Of a stretch of 64,000 bases of DNA, positions 1-10,648 are shown one piece after another. Position numbers and translations under genes: made by a program. The notes beneath the pieces are model-generated. The model had not been told where the DNA came from and made no database searches. It was given only the letters and a program-made list of their open reading frames with translations. Positions within the stretch are counted from its first letter, which is position 1. Every line of letters begins with the position of its first letter. Source of the stretch: Trichopria drosophilae (Eukaryota; Arthropoda; Insecta; Hymenoptera; Diapriidae); assembly GCA_030407085.1 (NCBI GenBank), contig CM059582.1:87720001-87784000 (forward strand), read 5' to 3'.

Positions 1-231
1 AGAGCAAATGCAATAGCCACAAACAACGTATGGCTGAAATGGTCAGAAGAAAACCAGGAATATAACATTTCCATGCTTCGTAACTTCAGTAGAGAAAAAT
101 TCGGCCTCCTTCCGCTTATTTTCCGTGAGTCGAGCGCAAACCAACTCTGGACAGAAGATGTCAAATGTCTACGTAAGACCTTCAGCCATGGACACCGAAT
201 CACTTCCGTCATCAGGCGATACAGGTTTTAA
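1..231 (+). pseudogene. C-terminal end of an ORF open from the window edge (possible LINE ORF1)
   Basis: Frame 1 is open from the first base to a TAA at 229-231 (76 codons). The product is mixed basic/hydrophobic, with several tryptophans and an arginine-rich C-terminus ending VIRRYRF. I recognise no domain. The same frame continues after the stop into a stretch resembling the start of a LINE endonuclease ORF (near 334-355, KIVFWNAH), so this is probably the end of ORF1 or a broken N-terminal part of the same element. It could also be an unrelated gene fragment. Confidence 0.35.
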
Positions 232-333
232 ATTCATCCACGTCCTCTGTCTATCATCAACGAGTCACCGTCGTCATCTTCTGCCGCAGCATCATCGCCA
301 GTTTTTACCAAGACGTTTATTCGTCATAATTTG

Positions 334-1110
334 TTAAAAATAGTTTTTTGGAACGCTCACGTTTTTTTTTTAATATCTAATATTCTTTTTATTCCGCGCA
401 CAAAATTATACATTTTTCGGAAACTTGGCGGGATTTCGAAATTTGCACAGAGGTTCTGCCTACTGATCATTCGATGATTAACTCACCAGCCATCCTGCTC
501 CAGTAGTCCAGTAGACCGTCTATCCCTAATTAACCCTAACTCCAGTTTTACCTTTTTAAACTCGTCACCTCGCTGTTTTTTTTATAAATTAAAATATGCA
601 ACCGTTTAATCTAATTGTAGGATCTTTTTTCTTTTCTCCACTTTCCGATTTAGAACCTCGGCTCTCTTCCTTACAACCTGTTTTAGATTTACAGAATGAT
701 CAGTTTTCATACATTATTTTCATCTTAGGAGGCGATTTCAACTGCCGAGTGGCCCCTTTAGACGCATTAAGCGATGTAACTCAATTTTTTTAGAAATATT
801 CTGTGCGAGTCCGTAGACGATCTTACAACGAGACTCTCAACCGACGCGGAACCCTATTGTCTGATTTTATGTCCAAAAACAATTTAGCCTTATTAAACGG
901 CCGAACATCCAGTGACTTCCCGGTGCATTATAGTTTTCTCGGACAAAAAGGTTTCAGTGTCGTTGACCTTGTCTGAGTCTCGATATCGCATGTACAATAT
1001 ATCCACGACCTTACGATCGGCGATGATCTTTACGGCTCTGACCATTTGCCGTTGTTTGTAGCACTTTATCTTTCCGAAGATAAACCTTACACGCACCCGC
1101 TCAACGTTTT
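334..1110 (+). pseudogene. LINE ORF2 endonuclease domain remnant
   Basis: AP-endonuclease-like pieces are spread over shifted frames. A start-like segment KIVFWNAH is near 337-360. The block with GGDFNCRV lies near 728-752 and matches the GDFN metal/catalytic region of LINE endonucleases. A further block (about 805-1,060) ends with GSDHLPL, the conserved SDH motif. An in-frame TGA lies near 972 and there are frame changes near 790. About 200 bp between 370 and 590 shows no coding similarity. In the intact family this domain nicks target DNA for target-primed reverse transcription; this copy cannot. Confidence 0.6.
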
Positions 1111-1230
1111 ATAATCCGTCGCGTGACTCGTTTTCAAAAGTCCTCGAACGGGTCAAACAGTGCTTTTACGACATAGTCTTACGCGGCCACGCTTCAGAAC
1201 GCCATTCCTACGGACTGTAATGAACTCGAC

Positions 1231-1719
1231 GTGTACTATAGCCATTTAATAGAAGCCATTCGCGGTTCTGCGCTATCTTTCGGCTTATTAAAAGACCATG
1301 TTATCCGCGATAACATACCACCTGTCGTTTTCGAAAAACAGTGGTTCGATGAGGAATGTCTTTCCGCTAAGAGATCTCTTACTCATGCTCTAAGAAGTAT
1401 GAGAGAGGCTGGATACACGTGCGGCTGCATCGGAATGTTGAGGGAATCTCGCAGATCTTATTCGAACCTGTTAAGAGCCAAAAACCGTTTTTATAACATC
1501 GCTGGCACATTTGCGGAAGTCCGTAACTCCGCAGATTTTTTGTGGGAAATACGTCAATTTCGTTCCAAACCAACATTACGTCGCCAAGTGTCAGACGAAG
1601 ACTGGAATGCTTTTTTTCTCGCGATCCTTAATTCTGAAAATGGACAGTTGCCAATCTGTCAGTCTCCGGTATGCGTCTCAGATATAACCCACAATCGCCA
1701 TGCTCTTTGTGCAACATGA
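1231..1719 (+). pseudogene. LINE ORF2 linker between endonuclease and RT
   Basis: A 162-codon open stretch contains the WFDEEC-type motif followed by a helical Lys/Arg/Tyr-rich segment (about residues 37-110), typical of the region between endonuclease and reverse transcriptase in Jockey/CR1-like LINEs. The expected RT palm motifs do not follow. Downstream the sequence jumps to the ORF2 C-terminus, consistent with an internal deletion near 1,720-1,870. Confidence 0.5.
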
Positions 1720-1875
1720 ATGTTCCCGATTCTCTACGTACATTTTTACAGAATGCCCTTCGCTTGCACTAGTCAGACGCGATTTTGCTGCATTTGTACC
1801 CGCGTGTTCTTCGAATCACATTTTTTGTATTCTAACCTGCAACTCCGATCTTATCTTGGTGAAGACGTTATTTAG

Positions 1876-2043
1876 ATTCGTGAGGGCAACGCACGTGAGA
1901 AGAACATTCCTATTAGGCGACTAGTATTATCTAAACTTAGCACATTCTTTTGGTTTAATTTTGTCTTTTTTTCGCTGCTCTTAATTTTGTACATCTCTTC
2001 TGCGTTTCGCGTCTATTTTATTTTTTATAAAAATTTTTTGTAA
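1876..2043 (+). pseudogene. LINE ORF2 C-terminal remnant
   Basis: A 55-codon open segment begins with an Arg-rich pattern ending in IPIRRL and is followed by a Phe/Leu-rich tail. It resembles the C-terminal tail that follows the RT domain in insect LINE ORF2 proteins. It ends at TAA 2,041-2,043 and is followed by an A-rich 3' end with AATAAA-like hexamers. The assignment rests on pattern and position only. Confidence 0.4.
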
Positions 2044-2497
2044 CATTCTCCGTACCATGCGAACTCAGCTCGGTCTATTTCGAAACTCACCTCTCAACAG
2101 AATGTATCCCCATATGAGATTAATAAATACAATACAATAAAAATACAAAAAAATATTCATCAGTGAATAGAGAATTTGCAGAATTTCATAATTGTTAATA
2201 AATCCGTGATAGATGTACACTAGGTACTATTTGAACTTACTAATTATCTCCTAGACAAAATTAGTACCACTAGATATATTAATTGACAAGTATTGCAATT
2301 ATGTCCAAATGAATTCGTTATTACATTGTTCTGATGATTTCATATTCTATAAGTTTAGTTATGAAAATAGAGGGTTCAATATCTAATATAGAAAATAATG
2401 TAATGCCAATAATAATAAAACTAATATATTTTAATTATATTTTTTTGAAGAAGAGATAAAACACTGGTCGTCAACGATAAATACAAAACCAAATATT

Positions 2498-2684
2498 TTG
2501 GAATATATATTGCGTAATTTATCGGCTAATGTCAGATTCCAGTATCGTGATAGTGCATATTTTAAAGAAGTTGATATGGCGGCTTATCATTTAACCGAAA
2601 AACAATCTTATGCGGAAGGGTTACAACTTTGCCAATACGTTGGACCATACAGATTGGAAAAAACTTTAGGAAAAGGACAAACTG
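2498..2684 (+). CDS. BRSK (sff): First coding exon of a BRSK/SAD-family serine/threonine kinase
   Basis: The likely start is ATG 2,576, in a good context (gatATGg), giving 36 complete codons. The last residues, QYVGPYRLEKTLGKGQTG, are the conserved entry into the kinase N-lobe of BRSK/SAD kinases: the glycine-rich ATP loop begins GKGQTG. The exon stops at 2,684 after the first base of a glycine codon (phase 1), followed at once by the donor GTAAGT. The frame is also open upstream to 2,498, but that part is more likely 5' UTR. Family role: LKB1-activated, AMPK-related kinase acting in neuronal polarity and synapse organisation. The following exon (rest of the ATP loop and VAIK region) was not recognised downstream, so the intron is either very long or the exon lies outside the window. 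The TEs around the exon are unrelated. Confidence 0.8.
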
Positions 2685-3216
2685 GTAAGTACGCCTTGTA
2701 CTATAAACCGATTTCGCAGAGTATATAAATGAATTGCGGTTTAATTCTCTTTATGAAATCTGTTAATATATACTAGCTGTATGTCCTCGCTCGCTAACGC
2801 TCGCTCGGAGTGTGACCTGTTCGGTGTTTTTCTATTATAATGGATGTGAATATTTTCAAATTGATAAATATAATTCAAGAATTTTTACATTATGAATTCT
2901 TATGGACAATAATCTACGAAGCACGTAACCATGGAGTGTTCCAGATTATCGAGAGTCTTATTGAACAATTCCATATATAGCGTTTGGCGTTTCTTATAGT
3001 CAACGAATATAGACGTTACACTATATTCGTTGTTAGAGTGTTGATTTTCGAAGTTTAATAGGTGCTCCTTGTTTACGTGAAATGAACACATGCATCTGTC
3101 CGAGCACCTCAAAATTAACATTGTTTTTGTTACAGTAAAATTCTTTTTTTACAAAAAAAAATATACAAGGGTGTAAAATTGTTTTCTACGAATGTGCGTG
3201 TTGTGGCCCGAGCCGA

Positions 3217-3290
3217 AGGCGAGCTATCCGATTATAAACATGGAAGTAAAATATGATAATTCAAAATATCGCATATGTTTCAAAAATAAA
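3217..3290 (+). repeat. Dispersed repeat, copy 1 (copy 2 at 7,159-7,228)
   Basis: The stretch running from TATCCGATTATAAACATGGA through the following ATAATTCAAAATATC is repeated nearly identically about 3.9 kb downstream in the same orientation. Both copies sit beside hairpin-rich sequence, so they may be ends or modules of one larger unrecognised element. Confidence 0.6.
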
Positions 3291-3849
3291 TTTGTCGATT
3301 TCCCATATCACTGCATAGGTATCGACATGCCACATTCTTTTTTTATGTGATAATATCACCAGGAGCATACATCACAGGTTTGGAGGAAGTATTGAATTTT
3401 TAGTTGAAATGAATTGCATGGTGGCGATACTAATACCAATTATATATTGAAGATTTCTATTGAAATTATATTTTTAAAAAAATATAGTTTTGGTGACGTT
3501 TTGTCAGCCAATTCATATGACGATGGCGGTGATTCAGCCAATGATAACCAATTAATGGCATGTTATTAGTCATTTTGTTGCTATTATTTTATTCCATTGA
3601 AGTAAAAATGTATTTGTGGTATAATAAATGACATGATGTTGGCGACTCAGCAGCCAGTTAATGCCAATTTTTATAGTTGAAATAATTTAACTGGATTGCT
3701 ATTGGTGACTTTTTTATCTATTGCGAATAAATGGAACTCAAGAAATTACACATGGTAACGATCAAAGCATTAAATAAAATATCGTTAAAAAATTTTTTTT
3801 TTTAAATTAATGGAGCCCATGAAAAATCGCTAAATAGTGTCATTTTTTA

Positions 3850-4109
3850 CAAAAAATTAAAAAATTTAAATTTTTCAGTTTAAACAAAATTTTTTAGATT
3901 CTTTGGGTCATTCTCTGCAAGAATTGTCTCTTTTGAATTTTTCCTGAAATGCGTATTTTCGGAGATAAAAATTGCCAAACTATTAAAAATGATATTTTTT
4001 TGGAAATTTTTACGAAAAATTCACAAGAGACATTTCTTATACAGAATGACCCAAAGAATCTAAAAAAATTTTGTTTCGACCGAAAAATTTAAATTTTTTA
4101 ATTTTTTGC
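3850..4109. repeat. Imperfect inverted repeat, ~100 bp arms
   Basis: The left arm (3,850-3,950) and right arm (4,012-4,109) are reverse complements of each other. Both contain AGATTCTTTGGGTCATTCT (or its complement) flanked by A/T runs. The loop is about 60 bp. No target duplication could be fixed because the ends are homopolymeric. It may be a MITE or a foldback relic. Confidence 0.6.
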
Positions 4110-4433
4110 TATTTTACATGCTTTCCTTTTTTACAATTTTTTTTTCGTAATTTCATTATATCATAATATTTGGACGTATTTGAGCATAATATAAAAATAT
4201 TTCATGAGAATACGTGATCTTTATACAATTGTACAATATAGGGATTTTTTTCATAAATTGCAAAAAATTCTGTAAAAATACGTTTTTGATTCATTACAAG
4301 ACGTGCATTAGTTCCATATATATCATTTTTCGAAAATTAAAACTTCCTTTTCATCTATATAGAAAATTTGTACGCATACAGTACTTCCCGTTTCTAAGGC
4401 ACACAAAGACACGGTTAAATTGTGTGCGGGCGT

Positions 4434-4500
4434 ATTCGTGCGTGCGTGTGCGTGTGCGTGTGCGCGAGCGTGCGCGTTCGCGTGCGTGCACGTGCATGTG
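4434..4500. repeat. Alternating TG/CG tract
   Basis: About 65 bp of nearly uninterrupted alternating purine-pyrimidine sequence (GTGCGTGTGCG... then CGCGAGCGTGCGCG). This composition favours Z-DNA, and the tract is a strong local GC spike in AT-rich DNA. Confidence 0.8.
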
Positions 4501-5221
4501 TATCTCTGGGTGTTAATTAATAATTGAGTGATAATATTTGTAATGTTTGCAATATTTGTTGGCATGTTTTCGCATTAAATTACAATAGCTGTTTACAATT
4601 CGCATTTATGAATTCAGTGAATATTGTATTTCGTAGTTATCGGTTATTACTGGTTAAATTAACAACAAAATTAATATGGGGCAACAACAGGCAAAAGAAG
4701 TAATTTTTGCAGTTATTTTTAAGGGGAGGGACCGGTAAAATTTTGGTACCTAGGACTTTAATGTGTATGACATTATTATTTATGGGGTTTAACGAATTTT
4801 TTTTCGGCAAAAATGCGACGAATTTGAAAATCCATGCGAGAGTTTGTTCAAAATAATAAAAAATACAGCCATAATTTTTTTCGTGAATAGTATATTACAA
4901 TACAAGTGCGCGAAGTAGGTGATTTGCTCACGAGTGTAACGAGTGCGAAAGTCACCTGCGGTGCACGTGTATCGTATACTATTTTTTTTGACTCCGTGAG
5001 GGAAATTTTTCGCGCACTGATTTGAGTGTGCGAAGTACTTCGCGCGGGGGAAACGGGGCAAAGTGATGAATATCAAATATTTCCGATTGGTTGTAAAATA
5101 TTATATGTGACTTCTCTATAATTCAGTTCAATATATTGCCATCTCGGTTAAAATTCAATATAATGTTATCTCAAAAGCAACCCAGGTCGAGCAGAAATGT
5201 CGAGCTGAAATATCGAGTTTA

Positions 5222-5519
5222 CACTGCAAAAACTGGTCCAAGTTCGTGTTTTAGAATAAGACACTTACGTGTTTCATGTCTGTTAAAACATCAATCGTGT
5301 TTCACTATAAAATGGATGATTTTTGTTGTGTCTCAATGTAAGACATTTGTGTCTCGGTGCAAGACATTCGTGTCTCGGTGCAAGACATTCGTGTCTCGGT
5401 GCAAGACGTTTAATGTCTTACATTGAGACACATATTCAAAAGTGAGGACACAAAACACCTTAAATGTCTAAAAAATGGGGACAAAATATCTCAAAAATGA
5501 GACACTTGTTTTTGCAGTA
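5222..5519. mobile_element. Non-autonomous MITE with TA target duplication
   Basis: The element starts CACTGCAAAAAC and ends GTTTTTGCAGTA, forming short terminal inverted repeats, with TA on each side (5,220-5,221 and 5,520-5,521). The size is 298 bp and there is no coding capacity. The TA duplication and the termini suggest a Tc1/mariner-mobilised MITE. The interior is a run of TGTCT/AGACA hairpin modules (see the separate entry). Confidence 0.7.
5328..5431. repeat. Palindromic 21 bp minisatellite inside the MITE
   Basis: Three tandem units of GTGTCTCGGTGCAAGACATTC, each self-complementary (TGTCT...AGACA), lie between two longer exact complements: GTGTCTCAATGTAAGACAT at the left and ATGTCTTACATTGAGACAC at the right. 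The whole block can fold as one long stem or as several small hairpins. Confidence 0.85.
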
Positions 5520-6512
5520 TAGTACTTCCTCGACTAATTTTTTATTGTCAATTCTTCAGCTACATGAACATGTTCTTATTTTAGTGGTATATTGAATTCA
5601 TCATGAAATAGCCTTTTATAGAATAACTTTCTGAGATTGCATTATATGGATAGGAGCCGTCGATATAATAATTTTGACAAATATTTGAAAAATAAAATTG
5701 ATTAATCCAAAATCAATGAATTGTTTGAAAATTTAGGACATTAGTCGAAAAGTAATATGCAAATTACAAAATCAAAAACTTAATTTAAAAATCAATAAAT
5801 CTTCTACTCTGAAATGAATTTATTAGAAATTAAAAAATTAGTAAATGATTGAAGTAAAAACCAATTTTTTTTTTCGAGGGTAGGGGAAAATTTAAAAAAA
5901 AACACCGATCAGGATCCGCACTGACAGGTAGTGTGGGATTGGCGATGATGTGCCGACCCACTAAAAACCACCTCCCTTTCCCACGTTGGGCCAACTTCGT
6001 AACCACGTTATCATTACTTCGAAGTGGGCCATTGTTGTATGGTCTAAAATAAGTATAGATATTCGACTTTCATATTCGTTACAGTTCGTTACACAGCTAT
6101 TAATTCTTCTGTTTTGTAGCATCGTATTCTCGGATGGAGTCAACGCTGTGTATGATATTCTGTTCTGTATAATATCATCTATAACGTTGTTGAGATGCAT
6201 AAACCACATTTTTCTTTCCATACTCGGTTTTTCAACAATCAAATATGGCTTGCTCAGCCTTTGATCATATCCATATTTATAGAAGTACTTTCGTAAGTAC
6301 TATTATCCTGTCAGACATTGTGCCCGGGTCGAAGCCGAGGATGGCAAGCGCATTCTCATAATATTTTTACGCTAACATTATAAAAAAATTCACAAAAAAT
6401 AATAGTTATATCGATACTGGTCAGCAATATGATCTTTTTGCAAATGTGAGAAAGTCGCAGAAGAAGCATTTTGCTCACCAGTATCTAACGATATGTTTTC
6501 TAACGAGTGCGA
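5520..6512. other. Non-coding stretch, no gene recognised
   Basis: AT-rich sequence with short reading frames only (for example 5,961-6,264 on both strands) and no recognisable domain. Around 5,980-6,030 the short inverted pieces GGGCCAACTTCG and CGAAGTGGGCC may belong to the same family as the TTGGCC-rich block at 7.3-7.9 kb. Confidence 0.4.
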
Positions 6513-6963
6513 AATAGTATATTACTCAACGAGGGAGGTAAAATAAAGAATGTCTCAGACTGCGTGTAATTTTTACCCTAGGTGAAGCCGAGGGTGAGAA
6601 ACAGGCAGTCTGAGGCATTCTTTTTTACTTCCCGAGGGAAGTATACGATATTTCTATATGGCCGGGAGGATAAGCGGCATCTTTCCTTCCGCTTGCGGGA
6701 GGAAAGTTGCTGCTTTCCTCCCGGTGTGAAGAAAAATGTTTTTTCATCACACTGGGACGAAAGCAGCAACTTTTCTCCCGCAAGCGGGAGGAAAGTTACT
6801 TCTTTTCCTCCCTGTCGTGAAGAAAAATCGTATACTTCCGTCGGGAAGTAAAAAAGAATGCCTGAGACTACATGTTTTTCACCCTCGGCTTCACCTCGGG
6901 TAAAAATTACACGCAGTCTGAGACATTCTTTATTTTACCTCCCTCGTTGAGTAATATACTATT
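6513..6963. repeat. 451 bp palindrome (foldback-like element)
   Basis: The two halves are reverse complements from ATAGTATATTACTCAACG at the left to the matching end at 6,963, with high identity over the outer ~150 bp. The inner part has several CTTTCCTCCCG / CGGGAGGAAAG modules on both strands, so the whole unit can form a near-continuous hairpin centred near 6,738. Reading frames on both strands reflect this symmetry and are not genes. Direct repeats of GAGTGCG lie a few bases outside each end but are not strictly adjacent. Confidence 0.8.
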
Positions 6964-7158
6964 AAAAAATAGAGTGCGCAAAATTGCATCTTGCTCACTG
7001 AGTTTGACAATAGTATATTTCGATGCATAGGTGCAACATTGGTTTTTATGCAAAAAATTGAATGCTTTCACATTCCCGCGAGGAGTGTCAAAAAAATACA
7101 TAAGAAAGAACTTGACAGTTACATTTACTTTAATCATAAAATGTCATTTTGGTTCTTT

Positions 7159-7228
7159 GAGTTATCCGATTATAAACATGGAAGTAAAATGTGATAATTC
7201 AAAATATCAAATGTTTCAAATTTTTTAA
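7159..7228 (+). repeat. Dispersed repeat, copy 2 (copy 1 at 3,217-3,290)
   Basis: Direct repeat of the 3.2 kb sequence with a few substitutions, starting at TTATCCGATTATAAACATGG. It follows the 6.5-7.0 kb palindrome at about the distance at which copy 1 follows other hairpin sequence. Confidence 0.6.
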
Positions 7229-7319
7229 AGATGTAATTCTTAGAGCTGATTTTGAGAATTGTGCCTCCCATTAAGGATGTACAGGGATTACAATGAGCTA
7301 TTACCCCATGTGCGAATTA

Positions 7320-7870
7320 ACGTTGGCACCCGTAGTCAAACAGTTGGTTGAAGGTTGGCCGAGCTACCTTTTCCCATAGTCGGCTCCCAGAGTATCACCA
7401 ACTTGCAGCCGCAGTCAGCACAACTTTGGAGCGTATATACCCCGACGATCGGGCAAACTCATAAAAGTCGTTCGCAACACAGTAAAGCCGATTATTGGTC
7501 CCACTTTGGTCCATATTCGACTTGTTGGTTGGTTAATATATACAAATAGATTTAAATTATACAATTCAGAATTATTAACCCCACTTTTCCCCTCAACTGG
7601 CCCTACCGTTGGGCCTTTTATGGTAATTTATTTTTATGCGAGTACCACCGACTGTTGGCCCAGTTCTGTCCCCAGACTTACCCGACCGTCAGTTTCATTT
7701 TATAAAATTTCCCAAAGTTGGTCCAACCGTGGCAACCAATGTAGTGCCAACCATAGAAAATAAAGTATGTCAAATGAAATTTGTGGTTATCATTTCGTTG
7801 GTTAGGCTAATTACGGTTATCAAGGTCGGACCAATGATGCCGTAGGCGGCCCAACTCCGTGCCAACCGAA
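7320..7870. repeat. TTGGCC/TTGGTCC-rich degenerate block
   Basis: About 550 bp with many scattered copies of TTGGCC, TTGGTCC, CCAACTT and their complements, more GC-rich than its surroundings. Short frames exist but have no recognisable domain. It resembles an eroded MITE or satellite; the boundaries are approximate. Confidence 0.35.
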
Positions 7871-9540
7871 AATTTTTTTAAATTATATTACTTTCAATTG
7901 TGCCACTAATATTTTTGAAAATTAATTATGTTTTTAATCAAAATGCCGGCAGTTTGGGAGATTTGCCGATATGACATTCATTGCTTATATATTATTTTTA
8001 TCTTTTTTTAAGCCAGTAAACTTGCTTTAATATACAGCCTATTATATAGTAGACCAAGTAACAAATGACAAAAAAGTAAAAATACTATATTTTCAAACTA
8101 TTTGTACGTGGATTTTAAAGTCACAAGTAGGTAAGAATGGTTTCAATGTTAAAAATTAAAAACTACGGGGCGCGTTACCTGGACTACATGTTCGATGACC
8201 CCGGACACGCAATATAATACATACCGTACTTTGTACTCCCAGCGTAACTTCGTACTTCTTACCCGATCTATATGGATGACTGCCTAGCTAGCCAGAATGC
8301 TAGTTGGAGACTGAATGAAATCAAATGTGAAAACACTTTATATAGAAACCGTAAACGATATAGAAGGAAAAGCAAGAACAATGAAAGGGAAGGGGAAGCC
8401 TTTAGAAAAAAGAAAGCAGCATGGTTTCATTTTCCTTTTCCCAGGTAGCTGGTTCAGGGTAGGATATACTCCTACCAGCCTTTTCCGAGGTAGTTGCTCC
8501 GTGCCAAAATCGGCGGAAGGAAAGGTACGTTTGACTATCAGATTTCATATGGAAGGGAGAGATTCGTAGAAAAAAATAGATTAATATTATAATATCACTA
8601 ATTATCTTACAGTCTACCCCACCAACATTCTACTCAAGATACACCTACTTCAACCAATAACGAAACTTCAACCACTATGACTGAGCCTGCCGTTGGGTAG
8701 GAAGGAAATTTATTACAATACAGTTCTGAAAAACAGGAATCCTATGGAAGGGATGAATTCGTAGAAAATGACGTGAAATACATGACCTGAAATTTCAGAA
8801 GGAAGTCAATTAATATAATAGAAGATTATATCAGAAAATCAAAGACATTCTTGCGCTGGAACTATTATAACCGCGATTTTACGGTCGGGTTAATAAATCA
8901 AATTTTAAACAAATTAATAAAACAATAAATATATTTACAATTTAAAATAATAAATTAACAATTAAAAGAAATAGGGCACGCAAAAAGGGATTTATATAAT
9001 TGGGGTTCTGGATTCGACTCGAAGGTGAAATTATTTTTTTAAATAATGACTGATGAAAATGCAACGGATACGTACCCTTGGCAACAAAAATTAAAAAATA
9101 TTAGTGTAAATATCTTTTGTTTTGAATTTAAGAACGTTTAGATCTTATCAAGAAAATCGAAAGTTAAACTCCCCTTCGCTTCGAATGTATGAAATTCGAA
9201 TGGTTAATTAGCAAGAATCTTGGGACCAAAAATTACAAAATATTAAGGTATATGCATTTAAGTACGTTTAGACCCTATCAGGAAACCCGGAATTTATACC
9301 CCTATTGCTAGGAAAAACTTTGGTGGCCCACTTTTGTCTGCAAAATCGTGAAATCGCAAATTTCTCTTTTTTATAATTACCAACGTAAAACAATATGTTA
9401 AAATTAAAAAATTTTAAATATGTCTTTGCCAAAAGTTAGCTAATACATCTATCTACAAATCGACCCTTTAGTTTTCAAAAATATTAACTTTTGAACATCC
9501 TGTAGCATGAAAACCAAAGTGTGGCCCACTTCTGTCGATG
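7871..9540. other. AT-rich stretch, no gene recognised
   Basis: No supportable gene; an 84-codon frame at 8,315-8,569 has no recognisable domain. There is a diverged tandem duplication of ~135 bp (about 9,085-9,180 and 9,220-9,310, sharing AACGTTTAGA/ACGTTTAGAC). A short direct repeat of GTGGCCCACTT occurs at about 9,331 and 9,521. Confidence 0.4.
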
Positions 9541-9972
9541 CTACTCTACGACCGGCGATATACGGCGAAACCGATGCTTTATGGGTCGCGCGTCTCCTAC
9601 GTCTATGACGTGCTCTAGCAATGGAGTGGTCCCTAGTGTGGCTGGTGGAGGGCACAACAGCTGAATGAATTCAGCTGTTGCTCCTGGCTTGAAGTAATCT
9701 CTGCCAGCGGTACATTCGGCATATAACGTCGCTTCTTCTGCGATAGCGAACAGCCGCCATTTGCGTCTCAAATCCTCCATTCTCTTTTCTCGCAGTCGAC
9801 CGTGATTCTCATTTTCTTCAGAAAATCCAGCCCGAGGATGGCATCGTAATTTAGCGTGGTCGCGACGCGAAAGGAAACCCGCTCGGTCCGATTGCCCACG
9901 TCGACGGCCATCAGTAGCTGTCCCGTTATCCTCGCTGTATGGCCGGTGGCACTTCGCGATGCAGACCGGCAA
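9541..9972 (-). pseudogene. Protease tail and RT start of the gypsy remnant
   Basis: A 143-codon frame. The first ~90 residues are basic and only loosely recognisable. The last ~30 carry TPLLEHVIDVGDARPIKHR, the well-conserved lead-in to Ty3/gypsy reverse transcriptase (short fingers strand, DARPIK motif). It ends at a stop directly after this, so RT is truncated. Confidence 0.65.
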
Positions 9973-9988
9973 TTCCTAGTCCGACAAA

Positions 9989-10222
9989 TTATCGCGATGC
10001 GCCTGTATCACAAAGTCCTCGGACTTTGACTCCGGCGATGACCAGGTCAAAATACAGTCTTCTATCCTTGCCGCCTCTTCCGGCAGCGGCACTCTCTTCT
10101 TCGTTGACGGAGCTCGTACTCGTTGGCGCCAGCGGGATGCCCCATTTCTCCTTTACATATCGAAGTACCTCCCTCTCCGGGCATATTCCCGCTCCTCTCT
10201 TGGTGGCGCAATTGTTCTCCAT
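9989..10222 (-). pseudogene. Aspartic protease segment of the gypsy remnant
   Basis: A 77-codon minus-strand frame ends in VRGLCDTGASR, the catalytic DTGA signature of retropepsin-like proteases. The frame is open to the motif but breaks immediately after it, so the flap and the rest of the enzyme are not in the same frame. It lies between the zinc knuckle and RT, as expected. Confidence 0.65.
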
Positions 10223-10648
10223 CTGAAACGTGACACCTGAGTGCAGTTATTTAAGGTGTCTTGCCTCCCGTTCGGGTTTAAAACACCCCCCCCCCCCATG
10301 GGGGAATGGGGCCAAATTTTAGTGATGCGCCGGCACCGCTGGTTGTGCACACTTAAAAAAGATATACAACAAGTCAGCTACCACATTTATTAGCAACAAG
10401 CTGCCTGCCTTGATGCTTCTGTTGGTTCAGAGAACCTTTCTAACGTTGCCACGGCCCGCTAGAGGCCAACCCTTTCTGCGGTTACTGCCTGCACGGACAC
10501 GGCACGCCGTAGCGCTCCCCCGTGTGGAACCCGCCGGCAGGGGCTTGACACCGCACCCTAGCTCCCCAGTACGGTGGGTCTCTCGAGTCGTTTCACGATC
10601 AGGCATTCGTCGGCACAGACCAGCCGAACGATCGGGTCCGTGAGGTCG

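Larger units (their letters stand above)
1..2150 (+). mobile_element. Decayed non-LTR retrotransposon (LINE), internally deleted
   Basis: Remnants of a LINE read left to right: a short upstream frame (1-231), an apurinic-type endonuclease region (about 330-1,110), the linker region (1,231-1,719) and the C-terminal end of the ORF2 product (1,876-2,043). They are followed by an AATAAA-like A-rich 3' end near 2,130-2,150. The reverse transcriptase domain that should lie between linker and C-terminus is missing, so the copy is dead. Clade is uncertain; the endonuclease and C-terminal style suggest a Jockey/CR1/R1-like insect LINE. The left end runs off the window. Confidence 0.65.
2685..5219. other. 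AT-rich non-coding stretch, probably intronic
   Basis: No gene recognised. It holds a GC-rich patch of CTCGCTCG repeats (2,785-2,815), the first copy of a dispersed ~70 bp repeat (3,217-3,290, second copy 7,159-7,228), an imperfect inverted repeat (3,850-4,109) and an alternating purine-pyrimidine tract (4,434-4,500). Near 4,885-4,985 is a motif cluster (AGTATATTAC, GTGCGCGAAG, CACGAGTG) that recurs around 6.5-7.0 kb. Confidence 0.5.

Noticed and set aside
4214..4565. 100- and 80-codon ORFs over the TG/CG tract
   Set aside because: Low-complexity products of an alternating dinucleotide tract on both strands.
10410..10643. Plus-strand Arg/Pro-rich ORF
   Set aside because: Antisense to the minus-strand gypsy remnant; composition follows local GC.
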